The notes: a model not told the origin generated them from the sequence alone. A stretch of DNA of 37,185 nucleotides from Clostridia bacterium (GCA_021205485.1 JAJPXK010000089.1:1-37185), one strand, 5' to 3'; numbered from the stretch's first letter, positions 26,712 to 35,541 are shown. Numbers and translations: made by a program.

Positions 26712-27734
26712 TTAAATTATCATTTTGAATATCGTAAGTTTGCCTTTTCGCTGGCTGGCGCCCTCGTTTATGCCTTCGCGCATAACGGCGGGGGGAGAGT
26801 AGTCCGAAAGTATCTCCTTTTCAAAGCTGTCAAGCTTTACCGCCTCGTGCAGCATAAGGTTTACGGCGGTGTCTATATAGCCGTAGCCGCTTATCACGCT
26901 TAAAAGCGTAGTGCTTTTATCCACCAGCTCGCCCGAGGGGATATTGAAGTTTATCGGGGCGAAGCCGCCTAATATCGCCACTTTGTTGTAGCCTAAAACG
27001 CGGATGGCGAGGGAAGGGTCCAGCCTCGAGCAGGTAGTGTACACGCTGCCGTCGCACATATGGCCGCTGGTTACTTCCTTGATATGCTCCAAAAGGTCGT
27101 CGTCGGCTTTAAAGGTATATTCTATCCCGCTGTTTTTAGCCCTTTCAAGCGAGGCGGGGTTGTTGTCTACAAGTATAGGTATAAGTTTATGGAACTGCAG
27201 AAGCTGCGCTATTACGATGCCCGCGTGGTTTCCGCCGATTACGGCTACGTACTGGCCCGCCGAAAGGTCCAGCTTGTCGTAAATCCTCTCGCCTAAGGCT
27301 ACCGTCTCTATGCTCAGGGCCTGTATATCGCCTACCGAGTCGGGTATCTGCGCCACTTCGTTGTATTTGCACACTACAAAGTCGCGCAAAAAGCCGTCAA
27401 AGTCCTTGCCGGCCACTTGTATAGACGTACAGTTGGCCGTCTTGCCCGTCCTGCAGTTGAGGCACACGCCGCAGCTTCTCACGGGTTTTAAGCATACCCG
27501 CATATTCTTTTCCAGGCCGTAGCAGGCGGGGCCGCACTCCACAATGCGGCCTATGGCGAATCTTCCTATGGTTTTAGGGTAATTAGCTTTCAGCTCGCCC
27601 GAGAATAAAAGGGAGTCGTAGGTAGACACCATAAGGTGCGTCACCCTTACCTTTACTTCGTCTGGTTTTATCGCATTTTCCTGTCGGGGTTCGTTTACAA
27701 GATTGTAGGGGCCCCTTAAAATCCAGTTATCCAT
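26712..27734 (-). CDS. Medium-chain dehydrogenase/reductase (zinc-MDR) homolog with atypical catalytic site
   Basis: Structural-zinc motif CGVCLNCRTGKTANC; Rossmann segment VAVIGGNHAGIVIAQLLQ; canonical GHE and catalytic Cys not present. Confidence 0.85.
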   Translation of the reverse strand: MDNWILRGPYNLVNEPRQENAIKPDEVKVRVTHLMVSTYDSLLFSGELKANYPKTIGRFAIGRIVECGPACYGLEKNMRVCLKPVRSCGVCLNCRTGKTANCTSIQVAGKDFDGFLRDFVVCKYNEVAQIPDSVGDIQALSIETVALGERIYDKLDLSAGQYVAVIGGNHAGIVIAQLLQFHKLIPILVDNNPASLERAKNSGIEYTFKADDDLLEHIKEVTSGHMCDGSVYTTCSRLDPSLAIRVLGYNKVAILGGFAPINFNIPSGELVDKSTTLLSVISGYGYIDTAVNLMLHEAVKLDSFEKEILSDYSPPAVMREGINEGASQRKGKLTIFKMII

Positions 27735-27743
27735 ATTAATTTC

Positions 27744-27772
27744 ATTATACTCGCAAATTTAATTTAAGGCAA
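27744..27772 (-). promoter_or_regulatory. Promoter of the MDR gene, abutting the start codon
   Basis: Minus strand TTGCCT (27772-27767), 17 bp, TATAAT (27749-27744); ATG 9 nt further. Confidence 0.7.
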
Positions 27773-27995
27773 CTAAAAATCAAAGGCAATACCGCTCAAT
27801 AATCAAAATAAGAGAAAAGACTTTGCCTTTAACTTTAAGTTTTTCAGGCGGAGGCGGCAAAATTAAGGGCGGAAGAAGAAAATAATTGCGGTAAGGGCAA
27901 AAAAATTTTTAAGGCCGCCGTAAAATAATTGACTTAACGGCAAAAAATGATATATAATAACCATTGCATAGAAGAAAATACAGCGAGGTGAGATT

Positions 27996-28199
27996 ATGAA
28001 GCCCGATATACATCCCGAATATCATGAAGTAACGGTTGTATGCGCCTGCGGAGCGACGTTTACTACGGGAACGACAAAAAAGGTAGACACGCTTAAAGTG
28101 GATATCTGCAATAAATGCCATCCCTTCTTTACAGGCAAACAGAAGCTTGTCGATACAGGCGGCCGTGTAGACAAATTCAAGAAAAGATACAATATTTAA
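27996..28199 (+). CDS. rpmE: 50S ribosomal protein L31 (zinc-binding type)
   Basis: [27 protein letters not shown]...[31 protein letters not shown]. Confidence 0.97.
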   Translation: MKPDIHPEYHEVTVVCACGATFTTGTTKKVDTLKVDICNKCHPFFTGKQKLVDTGGRVDKFKKRYNI

Positions 28200-28210
28200 G
28201 GTAGAGCAGG

Positions 28211-28243
28211 CGGCGCCAAAGTTTTTGGCGCCGAATTTGTTTT
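28211..28243 (+). terminator. Rho-independent terminator after rpmE
   Basis: cggcgccaaa-gtt-tttggcgccg then aatttgtttt. Confidence 0.8.
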
Positions 28244-28298
28244 ACGGACGTAATACTGAAGCGGCGTTTATTTAAACCCGATTGAGATAAAGACCGAT

Positions 28299-30122
28299 AT
28301 GTCAGAGAAAAAGAAAAAAACAAAAACAAAACGCTCGAGCATAGGCGGGCAGGCGGTGCTCGAAGGGGTTATGATGATGGGGTCAACCTGTATGGCTACG
28401 GCCGTACGCGACCCCGAAGGCGAAATCCAGGTAGAGGCCAGACGCATCAACAGGTCGCCTAAAACGGCGAAGGCCTGCAAAATCCCCTTTGTAAGAGGAA
28501 TCGTAAACATGTTCGGCAGCCTTGTAAGGGGCACGGGCGCTCTTATGCGTTCGGCCGAGGTTTACGGCGACGAAGAGGAGGCGGGCAACCTTGAAAAAGT
28601 GCTCGCGGAAAAATTCAAAATAAATCTTATGAGCGTGGTCAGCGTCGTGTCCGTCTGTTTAGGCGTCGCGCTGGCCGTGGCCCTGTTCCTTGTTTTGCCT
28701 AACCTTATCGTAAGCGGGCTTAAATCGCTTTTCCCTTCCCTTACGGGCTCTGTATGGGAATATATAATTTTAGGCGTCATCAAACTTGTCATATACTTTG
28801 CGTACCTCGGAATTATCCTTTTATTAAAGGATATCCGCAGGCTGTATATGTACCACGGCGCCGAACACAAGACCATTACCTGCTACGAAAAGGGGCTTGA
28901 GCTTACCCCCGAAAACGCGAGGGGCTGTTCCCGTCTGCATTCCCGCTGCGGAACGTCCTTCCTGTTTATCGTGCTCGCGATAAACATTTTAATAATTTCG
29001 CTTGTAAACTGGGGCCTCGGCGTGGCTGAAATAGAGAGCAATCTTCTGCAGTTTCTTGCGAAATTAGGTATAGAGATTGTGCTGTTGCCTGTAATTACAG
29101 GCGTCTCTTACGAGATTTTAAAATTTTTGGCAAAGTTTGACAACTGGTTTGTAAATATCTTCAAGGCCCCCGGTTACTTTATGCAGAAGGTGTTCACCAC
29201 AAGGGAACCTACCGACGATATGCTTGAAGTCGCCATCGCGGCGTTCAAAAAGGCGCTTGAGATGGACGCCGACCCCGACATGGAGGAGACGGAGTTTGTC
29301 ACGGGCGGAATGCTTACGCAAAAACTCAAGGCCACAAAGGAAAAATTTGCGAAAAAGGACATAGACGAAAGCGACGCCGAGTGGATTTACTCGCTCGTTC
29401 TCGATATACCCCGCAGCGAACTGACCTCTGAACGGATCATATCCCCCGCCGAAGTCAAGGCTGTAAAAGAGATTGTGGATAAACGGCTTACGGGCAGGCC
29501 GCTGTGGTATATAATAGGCGACGTAGACTTCTGCGGCTGTAAAATAAAGGTGGACGAGAGGGTGCTTATTCCCCGCCCCGAAACCGAACAGCTCGCCGAT
29601 ATCGCCATAAAGACGGTGGAAGAGGGCGACAAAGTGCTTGATATGTGCACGGGAAGCGGCTGCATAGCCATAGCTATGGCCAAGGGCTGCGCCGGCAAGC
29701 ACATTTCGGTCACCGCGGCGGACGTGTCTGACGCGGCTCTGATGGTCGCCAGGCAAAACGCTGTTGATAACGAGGCTGTGGTACACTTTGTACAGTCAGA
29801 CTTGTTTGACGGCGTCCGCGGCAGGTTCAACGTAATAGTGTGCAATCCCCCGTATATAAAAAGTTCGGATATCCATACGCTGCAGAAAGAGGTGAGGGAC
29901 TACGAGCCCCGCATAGCCCTTGACGGCGGCGACGACGGGCTGGATATTTACAGGAGCATAGCCAAGGTTATAAACAGGTATATCGCCCGCGGAGGCATGC
30001 TTATACTTGAATGCGGTGAGGGCCAGGCGGACGAGATTTTAAAGATATTCTCCCGCCGCGACTACGCGATGGTGATAAAGGACCTCTACGGCGTAGACAG
30101 GTTTTTGAAGATAGCATTTTAA
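28299..30122 (+). CDS. prmC: DUF1385 membrane protein fused to peptide chain release factor N5-glutamine methyltransferase (PrmC)
   Basis: N-terminal DUF1385 (IGGQAVLEGVMMMG; MYHGAEHKTITCYEKG; RLHSRCGTSFLFIV) and C-terminal PrmC (LIPRPETEQLAD; VLDMCTGSGCIAIAMA; VIVCNPPYI) in one uninterrupted 607-aa ORF. Confidence 0.93.
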   Translation: MSEKKKKTKTKRSSIGGQAVLEGVMMMGSTCMATAVRDPEGEIQVEARRINRSPKTAKACKIPFVRGIVNMFGSLVRGTGALMRSAEVYGDEEEAGNLEKVLAEKFKINLMSVVSVVSVCLGVALAVALFLVLPNLIVSGLKSLFPSLTGSVWEYIILGVIKLVIYFAYLGIILLLKDIRRLYMYHGAEHKTITCYEKGLELTPENARGCSRLHSRCGTSFLFIVLAINILIISLVNWGLGVAEIESNLLQFLAKLGIEIVLLPVITGVSYEILKFLAKFDNWFVNIFKAPGYFMQKVFTTREPTDDMLEVAIAAFKKALEMDADPDMEETEFVTGGMLTQKLKATKEKFAKKDIDESDAEWIYSLVLDIPRSELTSERIISPAEVKAVKEIVDKRLTGRPLWYIIGDVDFCGCKIKVDERVLIPRPETEQLADIAIKTVEEGDKVLDMCTGSGCIAIAMAKGCAGKHISVTAADVSDAALMVARQNAVDNEAVVHFVQSDLFDGVRGRFNVIVCNPPYIKSSDIHTLQKEVRDYEPRIALDGGDDGLDIYRSIAKVINRYIARGGMLILECGEGQADEILKIFSRRDYAMVIKDLYGVDRFLKIAF

Positions 30123-30126
30123 AGGT

Positions 30127-30282
30127 TCACGAATTTGTTTTTCGGTTGCTGCCGAAAAACAAATTCCGTGATTTGAGGGGAAAACCATTCTCGGTACAAA
30201 GTACCTGCGGATGTTTTTCCCCTCTTTTTCGTATTTTTAAGGGCGTACGTATTATATAATACGAAAAATTCACCCTTTTACC
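30127..30282 (-). ncRNA. Structured element copy B (three stem-loops), opposite orientation to copy A
   Basis: Reverse complement ggtaaaagggtgaatttttcgtattatataatacgtacgcccttaaaaatacgaaaaagagggg... matches 17059-17213; hairpins with compensatory changes. Confidence 0.65.
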
Positions 30283-30305
30283 TTCTTTATGTAAATAACC
30301 ATAAC

Positions 30306-30395
30306 TTGCCTTCCCCCTCGGGGGAAGGTGTTTTTATTTCCGCAAAACGGAATAAAAACGGATGAGGGGTTTTTACGCCTCATCGCGCGCGAGCC
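30306..30395. repeat. Partial palindromic repeat unit upstream of prfA
   Basis: ccttccccctcgggggaagg...cggatgaggggtttttacgcctcatc. Confidence 0.6.
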
Positions 30396-30406
30396 TTTCA
30401 AGCGTG

Positions 30407-30436
30407 TTGACAGGCTTTCGGCTTTTGTGGTATACT
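30407..30436 (+). promoter_or_regulatory. prfA promoter, abutting the start codon
   Basis: TTGACA (30407-30412), 18 bp, TATACT (30431-30436); ATG at 30444, no Shine-Dalgarno. Confidence 0.8.
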
Positions 30437-30443
30437 GTCGCAT

Positions 30444-31517
30444 ATGGATATTGCAAAGTCACAAAAATTACAGGAAATTTACGAAAAATACCTCGCTCTT
30501 TCGGATAAAATGGCGGAGCCCGAAATAATCGCCGACAGCGAGCTGTGGACCAAGCTCGCGAAGGAACAGGCCGAACTTTCTGACACGGCGTTAAAGTACG
30601 GCGAGTACCGCAAGGCCTACGGCGATTTAGAGAACACCCGCAAGGCCTGCGGCGAGGAGACTGACGGGGATATGAAACTTCTTCTTGAAGAAGAGGAGCA
30701 GGCTTTAAAGGAAAAACTTTCCTCTATAGAGGAAGAACTTAAAATTTTGCTTTTGCCTAAGGATAAAAACGACGACCGCGACTGCATTATGGAAATCCGC
30801 GCGGGGGCGGGCGGCGAGGAAGCGGCGCTGTTTGCGGCCTCTTTGTACCGTATGTATACGGGCTACTGCGAAAAGCACCGCCTTAAAATAGAGGAGGTGG
30901 ATATAAACTCTACCGAACTCGGCGGCGTAAAGGAAGTAGTTCTTAATATAAGCGGCAAAGGGGCGTACAAGCTGTTAAAATTCGAAAGCGGCGTACATCG
31001 CGTGCAACGCGTGCCCGAAACCGAGTCGCAGGGACGCGTGCATACCTCTACGGCGACGGTGGCGGTTATGCCCGAGGCCGAGGACGTGGAAGTTGAAATC
31101 AGGGACGAGGATATAAGGGTAGACGTATACCGTTCGTCGGGCGCCGGCGGGCAGAAGGTAAACAAGACCGAAACGGCCATCCGCATCACGCACTTCCCTA
31201 CGGGCATTGTTGTAACTTGCCAGGACGAACGCAGCCAGCTTAAAAATAAGGACAAGGCATTTAAAGTTCTCCGCTCAAGGCTTTACGATTATTACAACTC
31301 CCGCAGCCAGTCAGAATACGACAGCCGACGCAAAAGCTTGGTAGGCACAGGCGACCGCAGCGAGCGTATCCGCACCTACAACTTCCCTCAGGGCAGGGTT
31401 ACAGACCACAGGATAGGCTATTCGCTGTTCTCTATAGAAAGTTTTATGGCGGGCGACATTGACGAAATGGTAGAGGCCCTGGCTGTAGCCGAACGCGAAC
31501 GCCAGCTCGCCGAGTGA
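30444..31517 (+). CDS. prfA: Peptide chain release factor 1
   Basis: [64 protein letters not shown]. Confidence 0.97.
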   Translation: MDIAKSQKLQEIYEKYLALSDKMAEPEIIADSELWTKLAKEQAELSDTALKYGEYRKAYGDLENTRKACGEETDGDMKLLLEEEEQALKEKLSSIEEELKILLLPKDKNDDRDCIMEIRAGAGGEEAALFAASLYRMYTGYCEKHRLKIEEVDINSTELGGVKEVVLNISGKGAYKLLKFESGVHRVQRVPETESQGRVHTSTATVAVMPEAEDVEVEIRDEDIRVDVYRSSGAGGQKVNKTETAIRITHFPTGIVVTCQDERSQLKNKDKAFKVLRSRLYDYYNSRSQSEYDSRRKSLVGTGDRSERIRTYNFPQGRVTDHRIGYSLFSIESFMAGDIDEMVEALAVAERERQLAE

Positions 31518-31623
31518 AATTATAATGTAATTAAAATTTGGTAATTGTTTTTAAAATCAGTCTTTAAGTCCTAATATATAGTCCGCGTTCTTCATACTAT
31601 TAAATTATAACTGTCAGGCCATT

Positions 31624-31652
31624 AAAAAATGCCGCGGGAATCCCTCGCGGCA
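31624..31652 (-). terminator. Terminator of the DtxR-like gene
   Basis: Minus strand TGCCGCGAGGGATTCCCGCGGCATTTTTT. Confidence 0.85.
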
Positions 31653-31666
31653 TAATTTTGCCTTTT

Positions 31667-32029
31667 TTATTGTTTTTCTAAAAACTCTATAATTTTGTTA
31701 TAAGTTTCTTCAGACAGAATGTGTTCCATTTCGCAGGCGTCGGCGTCGGCGTTTTCCTCCGATACTCCAAGCTTTTTCAAAAATTTTTTAAGCGTGCAGT
31801 GGCGCGCGTAAATTTCTTCCGCGTATTTTTTCCCGCTTTCGGTAAGGTAGATGTGCATGCCTTCAGACGTGATATACCCCTGCGCGGCCAAAAGTTTTAC
31901 CGCCTTTTGCACGGCGGGCTGAGATACGTTTACCGCCCTCGCAACGTCTATTTTATGTACAAACTCCTGCTTTTGCGATAAAATCAGTATAGTTTCAAGA
32001 TAATCTTCTGTCGATTGGTTGTGTTTCAT
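31667..32029 (-). CDS. DtxR/MntR-family metal-dependent regulator
   Basis: MKHNQSTEDYLETILILSQKQEFVHKIDVARAVNVSQPAVQKAVKLLAAQGYITSEGMHIYLTESGKKYAEEIYARH; start refined to ATG 32029 because the 32047 ATG lies within the promoter. Confidence 0.9.
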   Translation of the reverse strand: MKHNQSTEDYLETILILSQKQEFVHKIDVARAVNVSQPAVQKAVKLLAAQGYITSEGMHIYLTESGKKYAEEIYARHCTLKKFLKKLGVSEENADADACEMEHILSEETYNKIIEFLEKQ

Positions 32030-32038
32030 AGTATTTTT

Positions 32039-32067
32039 ATTATACATTAATTTATCTTAAATGTCAA
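32039..32067 (-). promoter_or_regulatory. Promoter of the DtxR-like gene
   Basis: Minus strand TTGACA (32067-32062), 17 bp, TATAAT (32044-32039); ATG 9 nt further. Confidence 0.85.
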
Positions 32068-32160
32068 CCCCCGTTTTTTTGCAATAAATTTATGCAAATT
32101 TGTGTAAAAATGATAGGCTTTAACATTACTGAAATTTTTTTAACTTAGGCTTATTTTTAG

Positions 32161-32189
32161 TTGACAAATTAAACGTCGGTTAATATGAT
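32161..32189 (+). promoter_or_regulatory. feo operon promoter
   Basis: TTGACA (32161-32166), 17 bp, TATGAT (32184-32189). Confidence 0.8.
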
Positions 32190-32195
32190 ATACTT

Positions 32196-32296
32196 GTAAA
32201 AGCTGAACTGAGGTTAATTTTTGTAAGGTAAATTTAGCCTCGGCGGCGGCAGAGGGAAACAAAAAACCTTACCCCTCTGTATAAACGGAGAAAAAT
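32196..32296 (+). ncRNA. Structured 5' leader of feoA with potential kissing-loop interaction
   Basis: Hairpin 1 GAGGTTAA/TTAGCCTC (32210-32241) and hairpin 2 CAGAGGG/CCCTCTG (32250-32279); loops contain GTAAGGT (32223-32229) and ACCTTAC (32266-32272). Confidence 0.5.
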
Positions 32297-32518
32297 ATGC
32301 CTTTGGCAATAGCGCCTACCGACGTAGAGGTAGAGGTAAAAAGAATTTCGGCTGACGAAAAGGTAAAAAAGCACCTTCAGGAAATAGGAATTATCGCAGG
32401 CTCGCGACTTACGGTAATATCCTCTGACGGAGGCAACGTAATCTTAGTGGTAAAGGAAGGCAGGCTTTGCCTTGACAGAGTGCTTGCCTCTAAAATTACG
32501 GTGGCTATCGCCGCCTGA
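32297..32518 (+). CDS. feoA: FeoA family protein
   Basis: SH3-like FeoA pattern (LQEIGIIAGSRLTVISSDGGNVILVVKEGRLCLDRVLASKI); precedes second feoA and feoB. Confidence 0.85.
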   Translation: MPLAIAPTDVEVEVKRISADEKVKKHLQEIGIIAGSRLTVISSDGGNVILVVKEGRLCLDRVLASKITVAIAA

Positions 32519-32521
32519 TGC

Positions 32522-32648
32522 GGAAATATCCCTTGAGGATAAATTAGTATACTCAGTAGAAAGTATCCTGAAGGGGGTGAGGTGTTTTCGGATAATATTA
32601 CACCTCATCAGTCACTTGCGTGACAGCTTCCCCTCAAGGGGAAGCCTG
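32522..32648. repeat. Palindromic dispersed repeat between the two feoA genes
   Basis: cccttgagga...agtatactcagtagaaagtatcctgaagggggtgaggtg...cacctcatcagtcacttgcgtgacagcttcccctcaaggggaagcc. Confidence 0.85.
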
Positions 32649-32694
32649 AACTTTTTATCTAAAAAAGTAAAAAAATTAAAGGAGAATATAGATA

Positions 32695-32928
32695 ATGAGC
32701 AATCTGCTTTGCGATTTTACCGTAGGACAAAGCGGTAAAATCAAAGCCGTGCTTGGCGAGGGACGCATAAGAAGGCGTCTCTTCGATATGGGCGTAACCC
32801 CCGGGGCTGAAGTTACCATGGTAAAAAAAGCTCCCTTAGGCGACCCTATCGAAGTAACCATCCGCGGGTACCAGCTTACGCTCCGCAAGGACGAGGCTAA
32901 GTGTGTAGAAATGGAGGCGGTTAAATGA
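32695..32928 (+). CDS. feoA: FeoA family protein
   Basis: IRRRLFDMGVTPGAEVTMVKKAPLGDPIEVTIRGYQLTLRKDEAKCVEME. Confidence 0.92.
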   Translation: MSNLLCDFTVGQSGKIKAVLGEGRIRRRLFDMGVTPGAEVTMVKKAPLGDPIEVTIRGYQLTLRKDEAKCVEMEAVK

Positions 32929-35234
32929 GAACTTTCGCTTTGGCGGGCAACCCTAACTGCGGCAAGACGACGCTGTTTAACGCCCTCACGGGTTCCACCG
33001 CGCACGTAGGCAACTGGCCTGGCGTCACGGTAGATAAAAAGGAAGGCGTATACAAAGGCGGCTCCGAAAAGGTGAACATAGTTGACCTTCCCGGCATCTA
33101 TTCGCTTTCGCCGTACACCCCCGAAGAGGTAATCGCCCGTAACTTTATTTTAGACGAAGCCCCCGACGGCATAATAAACATTGTAGACGCCACCAACTTA
33201 GAGCGTAACCTTTATCTTACCACACAGCTTTTAGAGATGGACGTTCCCGTAATCATCGCCCTCAACATGATGGACGAAGTGGAAAAGAAGGGCGACAAGA
33301 TAGACGTAAAAGAGCTTGAGGATAAGATAGGCGTACCCGTTGTATCCATATGCGCTTTAAAGAACAATGGTATAAAGGAACTTATGGAAAGGGCGGTCAG
33401 CATGCCCGAAACCCGCAAGGGCAAGACCATAGTGCAGGGCAATATTTCGGGCGCGATAGAAAAGGCCGAAAGCTTTTACGCCGCCAAGGAAGTTACCTCG
33501 CCTACATTCCACGCTATGAAGCTGCTCGAAAACGACGAGCTTGAAGTGGATAAAAAGGAAAACGCCAATCTTTTGGCTGAAATTTCGGCAGAATACGGCG
33601 AGGACTTAGAGGCAGTCATAGCCGACGAGAGATATAAATACATATCGGCGCACTTTACAGTCGCTAAAAAGAAGAGTACAGACAAAGCCGTACTTACCAA
33701 GTCCGACAAGATTGACAAGGTGCTTACGCATAAAATATGGTCTATTCCTATATTCCTTGTAATATTGTTCGCGATATTCCACCTTACATTCTCAGAAAAT
33801 CTGTTGTATTTAAACGGTTTCGGCGACGGCTGGATGCTCTCGCTTGAAGATTTAGGCATAGAAGGCGGCCTCGCGACGTTTGTAGGCATCTTCTATGACG
33901 GTACCGTTTACTCGCCGGGCGTAATACTGTTCAACGTTATGGACGTTATTACATCGCTTATAGGCGACGGGTTATCGCTTGCGTTAGAATCGGCCCCCGA
34001 TTGGGCCAACGGCCTTGTGGTAGACGCCGTGTGGGGCGGTATCGCGGCCGTGCTCAGCTTTGTGCCTCAGATACTCGTTCTGTTCGCGTTCTTCTCTATT
34101 TTGGAAGATACGGGCTACATGGCGAGGGTTGCGTTTATACTTGACAGAATTTTCCGCAGGTTCGGGCTTTCGGGCAGGGCGTTCATGCCTATGATTATGG
34201 GCTTCGGCTGCAGCATACCCGCTATGATAAACACCCGTACGCTCGCAGACGATAAAGAGAGAACGGCGACGATAAGGGTAATACCTTTCTTCAGTTGCGG
34301 CGCAAAACTCCCTATACTTACCGCAGTTGCGGGAACATTATGCGGAAGCGCATATCTTGATACGGCTATATCTATAGGCATGGGGGCTGAAACCCTTACA
34401 TACCTTATGTACCTTGTAGGCATAATTGTGGCCATTGTTGCGGTAATATTTATGCGCAACACCTCGATGAAGGGAGCTACGCCCCCATTTATTATGGAAT
34501 TGCCCGCATACCACGCCCCCGGGTTCAAAAATCTGTGCCTGCACGTATGGGATAAATTAAAGCACTACGTCAAAAAGGCGTTCACGATTATATTCGTATC
34601 CACGGTTATAATCTGGTTCCTTTCTTCCTTCGATTGGTCATGGACCTGGACGGACGACATCGGCTCGAGCATACTCGGCAGCATCGGCAAACTTATCCAG
34701 CCTATATTTACCCCTCTCGGCTTTGGCTCACAGCTCGGCAAGGAGGCAGGCTGGGTATTCGCGGTCGCAGCCATTACGGGACTTATCGCAAAGGAAAACG
34801 TTATCGCGACATTCGGCGCCTTGGCCGTCGCTGTGGGGAAAGCCGTTGAAGGCATCGAGTCTGAAGACGGCATAGAGGAAGTCGCAACGATGATAAACGC
34901 CATAAGGGAGAGCAATCCCGGCCTCACAGATTTGCAGATAGTGGCCGCTATGATATCGTTCATAGTATTCAATATGACGACAATCCCCTGCTTCGCGGCC
35001 TGCGCTACGGCGAGGGCGGAGCTTCCTAAGGGCAAGTTCAAGTGGACGGTGCTGTTCTGGCTTGCAACAAGCTACATAGCGTCCTGCGTAATCTACACTT
35101 CGATAGCGTGGGCTTGGTGCATACCTATCTGGCTTGTTTTGTTCGCGGGAATAGGCGTGTTGATATACTTCAACAACAAGGGCAAGCTTGAAAAAGTTAA
35201 GTTCTGGAAAAATTTAAAGAAGAATAAGGCTTAA
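32925..35234 (+). CDS. feoB: Ferrous iron transport protein B
   Basis: G domain ALAGNPNCGKTTLFNALTGSTAHVGNWPGVTVDKKEG; membrane domain GFGCSIPAMINTRTL. Confidence 0.97.
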   Translation: MRTFALAGNPNCGKTTLFNALTGSTAHVGNWPGVTVDKKEGVYKGGSEKVNIVDLPGIYSLSPYTPEEVIARNFILDEAPDGIINIVDATNLERNLYLTTQLLEMDVPVIIALNMMDEVEKKGDKIDVKELEDKIGVPVVSICALKNNGIKELMERAVSMPETRKGKTIVQGNISGAIEKAESFYAAKEVTSPTFHAMKLLENDELEVDKKENANLLAEISAEYGEDLEAVIADERYKYISAHFTVAKKKSTDKAVLTKSDKIDKVLTHKIWSIPIFLVILFAIFHLTFSENLLYLNGFGDGWMLSLEDLGIEGGLATFVGIFYDGTVYSPGVILFNVMDVITSLIGDGLSLALESAPDWANGLVVDAVWGGIAAVLSFVPQILVLFAFFSILEDTGYMARVAFILDRIFRRFGLSGRAFMPMIMGFGCSIPAMINTRTLADDKERTATIRVIPFFSCGAKLPILTAVAGTLCGSAYLDTAISIGMGAETLTYLMYLVGIIVAIVAVIFMRNTSMKGATPPFIMELPAYHAPGFKNLCLHVWDKLKHYVKKAFTIIFVSTVIIWFLSSFDWSWTWTDDIGSSILGSIGKLIQPIFTPLGFGSQLGKEAGWVFAVAAITGLIAKENVIATFGALAVAVGKAVEGIESEDGIEEVATMINAIRESNPGLTDLQIVAAMISFIVFNMTTIPCFAACATARAELPKGKFKWTVLFWLATSYIASCVIYTSIAWAWCIPIWLVLFAGIGVLIYFNNKGKLEKVKFWKNLKKNKA

Positions 35235-35275
35235 TCGGGCTTGCGGTAGCATAAAATATTTCAGGAGGCGACGTT

Positions 35276-35464
35276 ATGAAAATAGTCGCGTGGATTATCT
35301 TGATAGCAGTAGGAATACTTTTTGTCGCGTGCCTCGCCTATCTGATTTACAAAAAAGTGACGGGCAAAGGAGGCGGCTGCGACGGTTGCGGCGGAAACTG
35401 CGCAGGCTGTTCGCATTGCACGCAATGCCGACCGCCCGAAAAACCTTCCGATAAGGAAAATTAA
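35276..35464 (+). CDS. FeoB-associated Cys-rich membrane protein
   Basis: One TM then GGGCDGCGGNCAGCSHCTQC; directly after feoB. Confidence 0.85.
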   Translation: MKIVAWIILIAVGILFVACLAYLIYKKVTGKGGGCDGCGGNCAGCSHCTQCRPPEKPSDKEN

Positions 35465-35501
35465 GAACAAGCATTCATTAAAACTCCTAATAAATACGTT
35501 T

Positions 35502-35541
35502 AAACTGAAGCTGCGGGCTTTGCCCGCAGCTTCAGTTTTTG
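35502..35541 (+). terminator. Rho-independent terminator of the feo operon
   Basis: aaactgaagctgcgggc-ttt-gcccgcagcttcagttttt. Confidence 0.9.

Noticed and set aside
29118-29786. 222-aa minus-strand ORF opposite prmC
   Set aside because: Antisense to conserved PrmC motifs (PRPETE, NPPY); no independent evidence.
32690-32930. Two adjacent feoA genes as a novel arrangement
   Set aside because: Tandem feoA upstream of feoB is, to my knowledge, common in Clostridia, so it is not reported as novel.
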